Shown: positions 1 to 8,399, counted from the first letter of the stretch. The stretch: 38,685 nucleotides of DNA from Clostridia bacterium (GCA_017465155.1 JAFTWV010000064.1:1-38685); one strand, 5' to 3'. The notes: generated by a model not told the origin, from the letters alone. Numbers and translations are program-made.

Positions 1-777
1 AACGACACCGAGACCACCGACGCCTTCGAGGTCTGCGGACGCGGCGAATTGCACCTGTCCATCCTGATCGAGAACATGAGCCGTCAGGGCTATGAGTTCG
101 CCGTGTCGAAGCCCCAGGTCATCTACAAGATGATCGACGGCGTGAAGTGCGAGCCTATCGAGCGTCTGGTAGTGGATACGCCTCAGTCCAGCGCAGGCGC
201 GGTGATTGAGAAGATCGGCCGCCGCCGCGGCGTGCTGGAGAGCATGTCCGGCCTTGACCGCGTGCGTCTGGAGTTCCTCGTTCCTTCCCGCGGCCTGTTC
301 GGCTACCGGAGCGAGTTCATGACCGACACCCGCGGCGAGGGCATCATGTCCAGCGTGTTCGAGAAGTATGAACCCGTCAAGGGCGATATCCCCCACCGCT
401 CCGCCGGCGCGATGATCTGCTTCGAGACCGGCACCTCCACCTCCTACGGCCTGTTCTACGCGCAGGAGCGCGGCACGCTGTTCATCGGCGCAGGTCAGGA
501 GGTTTACATGGGCATGATCTGCGGCCAGAACGCCCACAACATGGACCTCGCCGTGAATGTCTGCAAGCAGAAGCACGTCACCAACATGCGCAACGCCTCC
601 GCGTCCGAGGATGCGATGCGCCTGATCTCCGTGCATCACCTGACGCTGGAGGAGTGCCTGGAGTTCATCGACGACGACGAGCTGCTGGAGATCACCCCCA
701 AGTCCCTGCGCATGCGCAAGAAGATCCTCGATCATCAGCAGCGTGCAAGGGCCAATCGCCCCACGCAGACCAAGTAA
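1..777 (+). CDS. typA: Translational GTPase TypA/BipA, C-terminal part (5' end outside window)
   Basis: The reading frame is open from base 1 (N-D-T-E...) to the TAA at 775-777, giving about 258 residues, so the GTPase domain lies upstream of the window. What remains matches the C-terminal half of TypA/BipA. It begins in the domain-III segment GRGELHLSILIENMSRQGYE, followed by the EF-G domain V-like part and the TypA-specific C-terminal domain with VPSRGLFGYRSEF, then GTSTSYGLFYAQERGTLFI and the NAHNMDLAVNVCKQKH stretch. TypA is a ribosome-binding GTPase of the EF-G/LepA superfamily, needed for ribosome assembly and growth under stress such as cold. The C-terminal domain contacts the A-site region. 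A strong hairpin at 874-905 ends the gene. Family assignment is very secure. Confidence 0.95.
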   Translation, partial: NDTETTDAFEVCGRGELHLSILIENMSRQGYEFAVSKPQVIYKMIDGVKCEPIERLVVDTPQSSAGAVIEKIGRRRGVLESMSGLDRVRLEFLVPSRGLFGYRSEFMTDTRGEGIMSSVFEKYEPVKGDIPHRSAGAMICFETGTSTSYGLFYAQERGTLFIGAGQEVYMGMICGQNAHNMDLAVNVCKQKHVTNMRNASASEDAMRLISVHHLTLEECLEFIDDDELLEITPKSLRMRKKILDHQQRARANRPTQTK

Positions 778-873
778 ACCCTGCTCTGCCCTTCTGCCGC
801 AGCCACGAAAGCTGCAGCAGTAAGGGTGATGGAAAGGAAGGGATTATCCTTCGCTTTGCACCAAAGAAATGCC

Positions 874-908
874 GAAGCAGCAAGCTCGCCAAGGCTTGCT
901 GCTTCTTG
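874..908 (+). terminator. Intrinsic terminator after typA
   Basis: A perfect 12-bp inverted repeat (874-885 and 894-905) with an 8-nt loop is followed by a short TTG-rich tail. The 3' arm also contains the -35 hexamer of the next promoter, so terminator and promoter physically overlap. Confidence 0.7.
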
Positions 909-924
909 TTCTGCGTGATACAAT
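896..924 (+). promoter_or_regulatory. Sigma-A type promoter for the TauE/SafE permease gene
   Basis: TTGCTG at 896-901, a 17-bp spacer and TACAAT at 919-924. The -35 box lies in the 3' arm of the typA terminator. The start codon is at 957, giving a leader of about 25 nt. Confidence 0.65.
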
Positions 925-956
925 GAAAGCGACAAACTTGAATTTGGAGGTACAGT

Positions 957-1733
957 ATGGGAGACATTTTATTCAAAATTCTTGTATGCTTTATCGCAGG
1001 CGCAGGTGCAGGCATAGGAACAGGATTTGCTGGTATGAGTGCTGCTGCAGTAATAGGTCCTATGCTTATAACCTTTTTGGGCGTACCTGCTTACGATGCG
1101 GTGGGCATAGGATTAGCCAGTGACGTTCTGGCAAGCCTTGCCAGCGCATATACCTATAAGAAAAGCGGAAACTTAGATGTAAAGAACAGTTTGCCATTGC
1201 TCGTGAGCGTGCTTGTCATCACGATGGTCGGCAGTTTTGCGGCAAGTTTTTTGCCCGAGCAAGCTATGAGCGGCACGATGCAGATCGCGCTTATTATCAT
1301 TGGATTGCGCTTCCTTTTGAAACCCGTTAACAAAACGAGAGAACAATTGGAAGAAAGCTCTCCCAAAGGCAGAGTGATCAAGGCGATCATTGGCGGCGCG
1401 TTTGTTGGCTTTATCTGCGGTTTTGTAGGTGCAGGCGGAGGAATGATGCTGTTGCTTGTTCTGACTTCTTTCCTCGGCTATCCGATGCATTTGGCAGTTG
1501 GCACAAGCGTGTTTATTATGGCGTTTACGGCTCTTACCGGTGGTGTCAGCCATTTTATGATCGGAGGACTCCCTGACATTGTTTGCCTTGTGCTGTGCGC
1601 TGTTTTTACATTGCTTTGGGCGAGAATTGCAGCGGTAATTGCCAATAAAGCTGACACAAAGACGTTAAACCGTGTGGTAGGCATTGTAATGATCGCCACA
1701 AGTATCGTAATTCTGGCTGTTAATTATCTTTAA
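957..1733 (+). CDS. TauE/SafE (TSUP) family membrane permease
   Basis: This 258-residue, very hydrophobic protein has about eight predicted membrane segments in two repeats. The glycine-rich starts of the repeats, FIAGAGAGIGTGFAGMSAA near the N-terminus and GFICGFVGAGGGMMLLLVL in the middle, are the TSUP hallmark. Family members export or import sulfite, sulfoacetate and related organosulfur anions; the substrate here cannot be read from sequence. The ATG at 957 follows a GGAGG ribosome-binding site and its own promoter. The gene is clearly more AT-rich than its neighbours (AAT, ATA, TTT and TTA codons are common), so recent transfer is plausible. It stands alone between terminators. Family call secure, substrate unknown. 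Confidence 0.9.
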   Translation: MGDILFKILVCFIAGAGAGIGTGFAGMSAAAVIGPMLITFLGVPAYDAVGIGLASDVLASLASAYTYKKSGNLDVKNSLPLLVSVLVITMVGSFAASFLPEQAMSGTMQIALIIIGLRFLLKPVNKTREQLEESSPKGRVIKAIIGGAFVGFICGFVGAGGGMMLLLVLTSFLGYPMHLAVGTSVFIMAFTALTGGVSHFMIGGLPDIVCLVLCAVFTLLWARIAAVIANKADTKTLNRVVGIVMIATSIVILAVNYL

Positions 1734-1744
1734 TGTCATTATAC

Positions 1745-1776
1745 AAATCCCAATTTGTCGAGCAGATGAAAAATGA
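1745..1776 (+). repeat. Copy 1 of a short dispersed motif (AAATCCCAATTT...GCAGATGA)
   Basis: The sequence just downstream of the permease shares AAATCCCAATTT with 10461-10472 and CGAGCAGATGAAAA with 10835-10848. It is thus a mosaic of two other intergenic segments of this window. Function unknown. Confidence 0.4.
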
Positions 1777-1849
1777 GTCCTCCATCATTTCAAGAGGGCG
1801 CAATTATACGCACCGTTCCGGTGCATTGCGTTTGTACACCCACATAAGC

Positions 1850-1880
1850 AAAGGAGCATCCGAATGCCGGATGCTCCTTT
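1850..1880 (+). terminator. Terminator-like perfect hairpin
   Basis: A 13-bp perfect inverted repeat (AAAGGAGCATCCG at 1850-1862, complement at 1868-1880) with a 5-nt loop. The A and T runs on either side could let it work on both strands. Confidence 0.75.
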
Positions 1881-1911
1881 GTTCATTGTTGGATCAATTG
1901 TTCCTTAAGAA

Positions 1912-1938
1912 CCCTCCCGTCAGGAGGGCTGTTTTTTT
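1912..1938 (+). terminator. Intrinsic terminator, second in tandem
   Basis: CCCTCC (1912-1917) pairs with GGAGGG (1923-1928), and a run of seven T follows at 1932-1938. With the hairpin at 1850 it insulates the downstream operon. Confidence 0.75.
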
Positions 1939-2017
1939 CATCGGCAGCGGTTCACAGTCCCTGCTTCTTCCGCCCTCCATTCCGTTGGAAATCTCCCGTC
2001 ATTGTTACGTTTGGCCC

Positions 2018-2046
2018 TTGTAATCCGTCCCGGGCGGGTCTATAAT
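2018..2046 (+). promoter_or_regulatory. Sigma-A promoter of the phosphoesterase-like/GH115/MATE operon
   Basis: TTGTAA at 2018-2023, a 17-bp spacer and a perfect TATAAT at 2041-2046. The ribosome-binding site GGAGG is at 2066-2070 and the start codon at 2081. Confidence 0.75.
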
Positions 2047-2080
2047 ATATGGTGAGAAATTATGCGGAGGTCATGCGCCC

Positions 2081-3148
2081 ATGGCACGTCGTCAGCAATA
2101 CATCTTCGTCGAAGAATCCCATCGGGGACGCGGTTTCCTGATTGCGCTGCTGGTGGTGCTGGTGATTCTTCTGACGGGCCTGTTCACATGGAACTTCGCC
2201 CTGAACCATACGGTTCTCTTTGACCGGCAGTATGTGACCATCAACAATTTGTCCACCGACCTTGAAAACTGGACGATCCTCCATCTGTCCGACCTGAACG
2301 GCAAGTACGTGGGCGATCAGCAATCCGCCATCAAGAAAGCCATCGGCACAAGGAGCGTCAGCAGCATCGTGCTGTCGGGCAACATGGTGGGCGAGGACGG
2401 CAACGTCAAGCCCCTGCTGGATCTCCTTGCCATCCTGCCGGCAGAAACACCCATTCTGCTCATTCCCGGCGACAGTGATCCGCCGCTGTACGACCCTGCG
2501 CCTCACGGCACCGTATCCGCCTACGCCGACTGGGCCACCGCGCTGATCGACGCAGGCGTGACCATTCTGGACGAGCCGGTCTCCTTCACCCGAGGCAAAT
2601 CGACCATCTGGTTCGTCCCGGAATCTCTGTATAGTCTGGATATCGACAGCACCATCGCTGCATACCAGAACCAGTTGGACGGTCTCAACGCACTTGTTGG
2701 GAACCTCTCTGCCGATCAAGCCGCCCAGAAGCGCAATGCAGAATTTCAGATTGCCCGCATGCAGCGCATCCGTGAAACCATCGCCGCCATCAAGACCAAG
2801 GATATTCAGATTGCCGTCTCACATATGCCCCTGACAAAGGCCTACGTCGCCTCTGCCAAAGCTGTAACCCCTGCAAAAAACGCATTTTCGATGCACCATG
2901 TATCGCTGATCCTCGCCGGCGGCTACTGCGGCGGCCAATGGCGGCTTCCCTCCGGTGGCGCGATCTACGTGCCGGAGCTGGGCTTTTTCCCGGAGGATCA
3001 CCTTGTCAGCGGCATGAGCTATCTCGACGGCGTCTGGCAATACATCAGTCCCGGTCTGAGCGCCAGCACTGAATATCCCTTCATGCCCTTCCGTCTTTTC
3101 AACAGCCCCGGCGTCGCCCTCCACGTCCTGACCGCCAGTCTCACCTGA
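2081..3148 (+). CDS. Membrane-anchored metallophosphoesterase-like protein with degenerate metal site
   Basis: A 355-residue protein with a short basic N-terminus, one membrane helix (about residues 18-40) and an outward-facing domain with the YkuE/YaeI-type calcineurin-like phosphoesterase layout. The canonical blocks are all recognisable, but most metal ligands are replaced. D-x-H is D71-L-N73; GD is G100-N101; GNHD/E is G130-D-S-D133; the late GHTHGGQ block is GGYCGGQ at 280-286. Only the histidine of SHMPL (H248) looks conserved. Known relatives are di-metal phosphodiesterases; this one is probably inactive as such, or binds metal differently. Start chosen for GGAGG at 2066 and the promoter at 2018. 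GH115 follows after 128 nt. Fold confident, function not. Confidence 0.8.
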   Translation: MARRQQYIFVEESHRGRGFLIALLVVLVILLTGLFTWNFALNHTVLFDRQYVTINNLSTDLENWTILHLSDLNGKYVGDQQSAIKKAIGTRSVSSIVLSGNMVGEDGNVKPLLDLLAILPAETPILLIPGDSDPPLYDPAPHGTVSAYADWATALIDAGVTILDEPVSFTRGKSTIWFVPESLYSLDIDSTIAAYQNQLDGLNALVGNLSADQAAQKRNAEFQIARMQRIRETIAAIKTKDIQIAVSHMPLTKAYVASAKAVTPAKNAFSMHHVSLILAGGYCGGQWRLPSGGAIYVPELGFFPEDHLVSGMSYLDGVWQYISPGLSASTEYPFMPFRLFNSPGVALHVLTASLT

Positions 3149-3276
3149 CCGGGGCTCTGCCTCCGGCTTCCATTGCCGCGTCGTGGACGCGGGGACGGCG
3201 GGGCAGCTTCCTTGCGATGGGCACGGCGCAAAGAGGACGTTCACGCACTGCATTTCACCTTCCGGAGGTACAAACG

Positions 3277-6111
3277 ATGCATCTCGTTCATCACCATCAA
3301 TCCCTTCCCTTCCTCGTGGAGCCTTCTGCTCATGAAGGCGTTCGCCGCATTGCCGGAAAGGTTGCGGCTGATGTGGAAAAGATCTCCGGTGTCCGGCCTG
3401 CTATCATCACCGAAATCGCCGGCCCCTGCGTCCTGTGTGCAACGCTGGGCTGCAGTCCCTTGATCGACGCACTGACAGAAGCCGGGAAATTCCCGCAGGC
3501 CGAACGCATCCGCGGCAAATGGGAATGCTGGGCCATCGCCCGTATCGATGATATGCTCGTCATCTGCGGCAGCGACAAGCGCGGCACAATCTACGGCCTG
3601 TTCGCCCTGTCGGAATATATCGGCGTTTCGCCCCTGTGTTACTGGGGCGACGCGGAGCCCCTGCGCCGGGATGAGATTGCTCTGGGCCCGGATATCGAGA
3701 CTGTCACAAAGGAGCCCAGCGTCCGCTACCGCGGCTTCTTCATCAACGATGAATGGCCCTGCTTCGGCAGCTGGTGTATGTCCAGCTTCGGCGGCGTGAA
3801 CGCGGAGATGTACGATCATGTCTTCGAGCTTCTGCTGCGTCTGAAGGGCAATTACTTCTGGCCGGCGATGTGGGCCTCCGTCTTCGGCGAGGAGGGGCCC
3901 GGCAGTGCAAACGAGGAGCTGGCTGACCTCTACGGCGTGGTAGTTGGCAACAGTCACCATGAGCCCTGCCTGCGCGCAGGCGAGGAATTCAAGCACTCCA
4001 TCCGGGACGGCGCTGCATATGGCGTCGACTGGAACTTCCGCCGCAACCGCGAGGGCATTACCCGCTTCTGGGCAGACGGCCTGAAACGCTCCGGCAAGTA
4101 CGAGCATCTCATCACCATCGGCATGCGCGGCGAAGCAGATTCCGCGATGCTGGGCGAGGATGCAGGCCTTCGCGCAAACATCGAGTACCTCAAAGACGTG
4201 ATTACCGTGCAGGAGGAGCTCATCCGCACCCACTGCACAGAAAAATCCGCCGGTCACCCCCGCGTGCTGGCGCTGTACAAGGAGGTAGAGCCCTTCTTCT
4301 ACGGCAGCAGCACAGTGCAGGGTCTCAAGGATTGGGAAGGCCTGCGCAACACCATCTGCATGCTCTGCGAGGACAACCACGGCTTCTTGCGCTCCCTGCC
4401 CACCCCCGAATTGACCCAAAGCCTCAAAGCCCGCGGCTGCGGCTGGGGTATGTACTATCACGTCGATTACCATGGCGGCCCGGTCAGCTACGAGTGGATG
4501 CCCTCCACCCCCTTTCCGAAGCTGTGGGAGCAGATGTGTCTGGCTTATGATTATGGCGTCCGCGATGTATGGATCCTCAACACCGGCGACCTCAAGGGCA
4601 ACGAGGTCAGCCTGAAGCAGTTCCTTGACCTCGCCTATGATTATGATCGCTGGGGCAGCCACATTGCCGATAACTGGCGTCTGTGGCTGGAAGATTTCGT
4701 CTCCCGCACCTTCCCGGACGCCAATACGGAGGCACACCGGGCGATTGTCCATGCGCTGCATGAAACCTACCGCCTGAACGGCATGCGCCGTCCCGAAGCA
4801 CTCCATGCCGGCGTATATCATCCCTGTCACGAGAATGAGACGTCCAATATGCTTGCCCTGGCCGACGCTGTGCCCCTGACAGACCCGGACAATGTGCAGG
4901 ACATGCTGACGCGTCCGGAGCTTGTCAACGCCTGTCTCAGCATGGTTACCGGCCCAGCCATGGCCAGCATGAATCTGCTGAAAATGCAGCTGTATGCCGG
5001 GCTGAACGCCCATTATGCCGCGCAGGGGCGTCCCGCGGCGAACCACTATGCCGATCTTGTTGACGCCTGCATGCAGAAGGACGCGGCACTCTGCGCCGAA
5101 TACGCTGCCTTCCGGGACGGCAAGTGGCGCGGTATGGAGCAGGAAGCCCACATAGGCTTCACCTCATGGAACGAGGACGGCTGCAAGCTGCCCCTGCGCA
5201 CCCATGTCTATCCGTGGAAAGCCCCCCGCTTGTCCGTTTCCCGCGCAGATGACGACCGGGTCTATGGCAAAGTCTACGGCACCCCCATGACCATCAGGGT
5301 GGATGACTTCTGCGATGCAGGCGTGACCCGCGTGACGCTGGAAATCGCCAATGCAGGCACGGGCGAGCTGAACTGGCGCATGGAAGGCAGCGCTGACTGG
5401 CTGGATATTTCACCCCGAGAAGGGCGGGTACGCGACATTGCCCATGTGTCGCTGGATTGCCGCCGGGACCTGCTGACCACGGAAGTGCAGCGCTGTACGC
5501 TCTCCATCATCGCCGACGACGCGACTGTCAACGTGGACGTTTCCGCAAGAGCGCACGCCCCCAATGAGCTCCCTGCCTACATGCCGGTGAAGAAGGTCGT
5601 CGCCATCGACGCGCACCACTTCTGCCGCAGGCATGACGTCGACGGTGCAGCCTTCCGTGTGCTGCCCGGCTACGGCCGCAGCGGAAACGCCGTCAAGGTT
5701 TACCCCAACACCGCAGCCTTCCAGCCCGGCGAGGACGCACCCTCCCTGACCTACCGCTTCTTCGCCGAAAATGCAGGGGAGCATGTATGCGAGCTGTGGC
5801 TGACCCCTACCAGCCCCGTGCAGCCCGGCGTACCCATGCGCTGCACCCTGACCGCAGGCGGCGAAACGCAGACTATTCTCTGCATCCCTGCCGACTACCG
5901 CCCCGGCGAAAACAGTGATCCCCGCTGGTGCGAAGCAATGGTCAGCCACATCCGCAAGGTACAGACCCTCATCCGCTGCAGCCCCGGCGTGAATGAAATC
6001 ACCCTCGGCGCAGCAGATCCCAACCTCATCCTCGAACGTATCCTGATTTATCCCGCAGCGCATCAGCTTCCGGACAGCTGCCTCGGCCCCCGGGAAAGCA
6101 CGCTCATCTGA
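3277..6111 (+). CDS. Glycoside hydrolase family 115 (alpha-glucuronidase type)
   Basis: The product is 944 residues, within the usual GH115 size. Recognisable family blocks are the tract around GNYFWPAMWASVFGEEG, then VVGNSHHEPCLRAGEEF, VLALYKEVEPFFYG, and DVWILNTGDLKGNEV. GH115 enzymes remove alpha-1,2-linked (4-O-methyl)glucuronic acid from xylan and its oligosaccharides. A C-terminal beta-rich part (about 660-944) is expected in this family. The frame is open upstream to 3217, but ATG 3277 has the good ribosome-binding site GGAGG (3264-3268). No signal peptide is present, so it is probably cytoplasmic and acts on imported acidic xylo-oligosaccharides. The MATE exporter starts 20 nt downstream. 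Exact substrate is inferred. Confidence 0.9.
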   Translation: MHLVHHHQSLPFLVEPSAHEGVRRIAGKVAADVEKISGVRPAIITEIAGPCVLCATLGCSPLIDALTEAGKFPQAERIRGKWECWAIARIDDMLVICGSDKRGTIYGLFALSEYIGVSPLCYWGDAEPLRRDEIALGPDIETVTKEPSVRYRGFFINDEWPCFGSWCMSSFGGVNAEMYDHVFELLLRLKGNYFWPAMWASVFGEEGPGSANEELADLYGVVVGNSHHEPCLRAGEEFKHSIRDGAAYGVDWNFRRNREGITRFWADGLKRSGKYEHLITIGMRGEADSAMLGEDAGLRANIEYLKDVITVQEELIRTHCTEKSAGHPRVLALYKEVEPFFYGSSTVQGLKDWEGLRNTICMLCEDNHGFLRSLPTPELTQSLKARGCGWGMYYHVDYHGGPVSYEWMPSTPFPKLWEQMCLAYDYGVRDVWILNTGDLKGNEVSLKQFLDLAYDYDRWGSHIADNWRLWLEDFVSRTFPDANTEAHRAIVHALHETYRLNGMRRPEALHAGVYHPCHENETSNMLALADAVPLTDPDNVQDMLTRPELVNACLSMVTGPAMASMNLLKMQLYAGLNAHYAAQGRPAANHYADLVDACMQKDAALCAEYAAFRDGKWRGMEQEAHIGFTSWNEDGCKLPLRTHVYPWKAPRLSVSRADDDRVYGKVYGTPMTIRVDDFCDAGVTRVTLEIANAGTGELNWRMEGSADWLDISPREGRVRDIAHVSLDCRRDLLTTEVQRCTLSIIADDATVNVDVSARAHAPNELPAYMPVKKVVAIDAHHFCRRHDVDGAAFRVLPGYGRSGNAVKVYPNTAAFQPGEDAPSLTYRFFAENAGEHVCELWLTPTSPVQPGVPMRCTLTAGGETQTILCIPADYRPGENSDPRWCEAMVSHIRKVQTLIRCSPGVNEITLGAADPNLILERILIYPAAHQLPDSCLGPRESTLI

Positions 6112-6131
6112 TACAGAAGGAGATACACACC

Positions 6132-7511
6132 ATGGCACGTTCAAAACGCTTTGAAATGGATATGACCTCGGGTACGCTGCTGCCCAAGGTGCTCATGTTT
6201 TCCCTGCCGCTGATCGCCTCGGGCGTGCTTCAGCTGCTGTTCAACGCCGCCGACATGGTGGTTGTGGGCCAGTGGGCGGGCTCCCATGCGCTGGCGGCGG
6301 TCGGCTCCACTGGTTCGCTGATCAACCTGATGGTCAATGTGTTCATCGGTCTGAGCGTGGGCGGCAGCGTCGCCGTGGCACGCTCCTACGGCGCAGGTGA
6401 TCCCGCTGCGGTCCACAAGAGCGTCCACACCGCCATGACGCTGGCAGTCATCGCAGGTCTGCTGGTCGGCGTGGTTGGCTTCATCTTCTGCCGCCCCCTG
6501 CTGCAGCTGATGAACAATCCTGAGCTGGAGTTGGCCACGCTCTACATGAAGATCTACTTCCTCGGCATGCCCGCCAACATGATCTACAACTTCGGCGCAG
6601 CCATCCTGCGCGCGGTGGGCGACACCCGCCGTCCGCTGCTGTACCTGACCATCGCAGGCGTGGTCAACGTGGTGCTGAACCTGATCATGGTGCTCGTGTT
6701 CCATCTGAGCGTCTCGGGCGTTGCGGTAGCAACAGTGGCCAGCCAGATCGTCAGCGCAGTGCTGGTGGTTATCTGCCTCATCCGCACAGACGGCTTCATC
6801 CATCTGGAGGTCAAGGAACTGCGCATCCATAAGAAGCAGCTGGTGGACATCCTGCGGGTAGGCCTGCCTGCGGGCCTTCAGGGCAGTCTGTTTTCAATTT
6901 CCAACGTGCTGATCCAGTCCTCCATCAACAGCTTCGGCTCTGCGGTTGTGGCTGGCAATTCCGCCGCCGGCAATCTGGAGGGCTTCGTCTACACGTCCAT
7001 GAACGCCATCCATCAGGCGGCGCTGACCTTCGCCAGCCAGAACCTGGGCGCGGGCAAAATGAAGCGCGTCCGCCGCAGCTTCTGGGTCTGCCTCGGCACG
7101 GTAACGGTCATCGGCCTTGTGATGGGCACGCTGTTCTACCTCTTCGGCTCCCCGCTCCTGCACCTGTATGTCGGCGAAGCAGAGAACACCGCAGAGGTCA
7201 TTCGCTACGGTCTCCTGCGCATGGGCTATATCCTGCCGCTGTACTTCCTGTGCGGCCTGATGGACGTAGCCGTCGGCACCCTGCGCGGCGTGGGCTATTC
7301 CATCATGCCAATGATCGTGAGCCTGACAGGTGCATGCCTGTTCCGCGTGATCTGGATTTACACGGTCTTTGCCGCCTGGCCCACGCTGGACGTCCTCTAC
7401 ATCTCCTATCCCATCTCCTGGGGACTGACCTTCGGCGTACATCTGCTGTGCTACCTGTTCATCGCGCGAAAGAAGCTGAACGCGCTTGAAGCAAGGATTG
7501 CGCAGGAATAA
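6132..7511 (+). CDS. MATE family efflux transporter
   Basis: A 459-residue integral membrane protein with about twelve membrane segments in two six-helix halves. Typical MATE features include the N-terminal stretch ending in FSLPLIASGVLQLLFNAADM, the VGQWAGSHALAAVGSTGS block, and the equivalent second-half block around ALTFASQNLGAGK. MATE proteins export cationic drugs or metabolites using Na+ or H+ gradients. The ATG at 6132 has AAGGAG at 6117-6122 and follows GH115 by 20 nt, so the two are likely cotranscribed. A bidirectional terminator follows at 7528-7570. The substrate, and any link to sugar use, cannot be read from the sequence. Confidence 0.93.
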   Translation: MARSKRFEMDMTSGTLLPKVLMFSLPLIASGVLQLLFNAADMVVVGQWAGSHALAAVGSTGSLINLMVNVFIGLSVGGSVAVARSYGAGDPAAVHKSVHTAMTLAVIAGLLVGVVGFIFCRPLLQLMNNPELELATLYMKIYFLGMPANMIYNFGAAILRAVGDTRRPLLYLTIAGVVNVVLNLIMVLVFHLSVSGVAVATVASQIVSAVLVVICLIRTDGFIHLEVKELRIHKKQLVDILRVGLPAGLQGSLFSISNVLIQSSINSFGSAVVAGNSAAGNLEGFVYTSMNAIHQAALTFASQNLGAGKMKRVRRSFWVCLGTVTVIGLVMGTLFYLFGSPLLHLYVGEAENTAEVIRYGLLRMGYILPLYFLCGLMDVAVGTLRGVGYSIMPMIVSLTGACLFRVIWIYTVFAAWPTLDVLYISYPISWGLTFGVHLLCYLFIARKKLNALEARIAQE

Positions 7512-7527
7512 TCAACCAACGGCATTG

Positions 7528-7570
7528 AAAAAGCGATGACAGGGCTTGCAGGCCTTCGTCATCGCTTTTT
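7528..7570. terminator. Bidirectional terminator between convergent genes
   Basis: A perfect 13-bp stem (AAAAAGCGATGAC at 7528-7540, complement at 7558-7570) with a 17-nt loop. Each arm ends in a run of A or T, so it can stop transcription from both the MATE gene and the minus-strand gene at 7600. Confidence 0.85.
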
Positions 7571-7599
7571 GTGTTCATCCCCCGCGCCGCCCTTTCGCC

Positions 7600-8235
7600 T
7601 CATGGAACCAACAGCTCCATGTTCCGCACGCGGAGCCCTATTACCTCCAGACCATCAAAGGTATACAGCTCTATCAGCCGATCCTTGACCGGATCGTAGT
7701 AATACAGCTCGTACGGGCACCACAGGTTCACATTCAGCTCCGTGTGCAGAAAAACATGTCCGCCTGCCTCCATGATGCACAATTCCATGATATCATGCTC
7801 CAGCTTTGCCGCCTGCTGCATCACCCGGTCAATCAGCGGATCCTCATTTTCGACCCGCTGCCCCTTCGCGTCGTATACACATACCTCCTGCAGCCGATTG
7901 AGCACCTTGTTTTTCTCCCGGTCGACATACGATTCCAGGCTGTCAGGACAGATGCGGTGCACCACCATTTCCTCCGGCTCGAAGGGTTCCGTCTTCTGCG
8001 CCTGCCCGTGGGCAGAGATGCTGTAATACCACAGCGTATCATCATCGTCATGATGATCCTGCACGATCACATCCACTACGCCCTGCGTCTGGACATCGAA
8101 GGGAATCGACTGCACCGCACCGACCCCTGCATAAAGAATCCACAGCATAAGCATCAGCACCAACGGCAGCAGAACGATGATCCCTGCCAACGCCAGCACG
8201 CCAACTGCCACACCCTTCAACACCTGCATCAGCAT
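7600..8235 (-). CDS. Membrane protein of unknown function
   Basis: About 211 residues. Residues 5-35 form a long hydrophobic stretch (two helices or a hairpin), followed by a soluble, acidic domain of about 175 residues with a DHHDDDD run and many aromatic residues near the C-terminus (CPYELYYYDP). I do not recognise the family. The frame is open upstream to 8355, but the promoter at 8267-8295 lies inside that extension, so translation must begin at ATG 8235 (or ATG 8229). It sits immediately downstream of the flotillin gene in the same direction, with its own promoter and the flotillin terminator between them. A link to flotillin is only suggested by proximity. Confidence 0.75.
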   Translation of the reverse strand: MLMQVLKGVAVGVLALAGIIVLLPLVLMLMLWILYAGVGAVQSIPFDVQTQGVVDVIVQDHHDDDDTLWYYSISAHGQAQKTEPFEPEEMVVHRICPDSLESYVDREKNKVLNRLQEVCVYDAKGQRVENEDPLIDRVMQQAAKLEHDIMELCIMEAGGHVFLHTELNVNLWCPYELYYYDPVKDRLIELYTFDGLEVIGLRVRNMELLVP

Positions 8236-8266
8236 CCCTGCACCGCCTTTCCTGTATCCTGTCTGC

Positions 8267-8295
8267 AGCATAGCACGCAAAAGGCCGTTTGTCAA
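8267..8295 (-). promoter_or_regulatory. Strong sigma-A promoter for the gene at 7600-8235
   Basis: On the minus strand: a perfect TTGACA (8290-8295), a 17-bp spacer and TATGCT (8267-8272). It predicts a start of transcription near 8260, about 25 nt before ATG 8235. Confidence 0.8.
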
Positions 8296-8339
8296 TCTAT
8301 TTTTATCGTTTTTTGATAATTTTGCATTTGTTTGCAGAC

Positions 8340-8375
8340 AAAAAAGCCACTGCACGTCTCCACCCGTGCAGCGGC
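8340..8375 (-). terminator. Intrinsic terminator after the flotillin gene
   Basis: On the minus strand an 11-nt stem with one mismatch (8365-8375 and 8346-8356) is followed by a run of six T. It lies 25 nt beyond the flotillin stop codon. Confidence 0.8.
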
Positions 8376-8399
8376 CCTGTGTATTCTGCTTTTACCGGC

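Noticed and set aside
3241-5151. 636-codon minus-strand frame opposite GH115
   Set aside because: Antisense shadow of a confident gene; no domain pattern.
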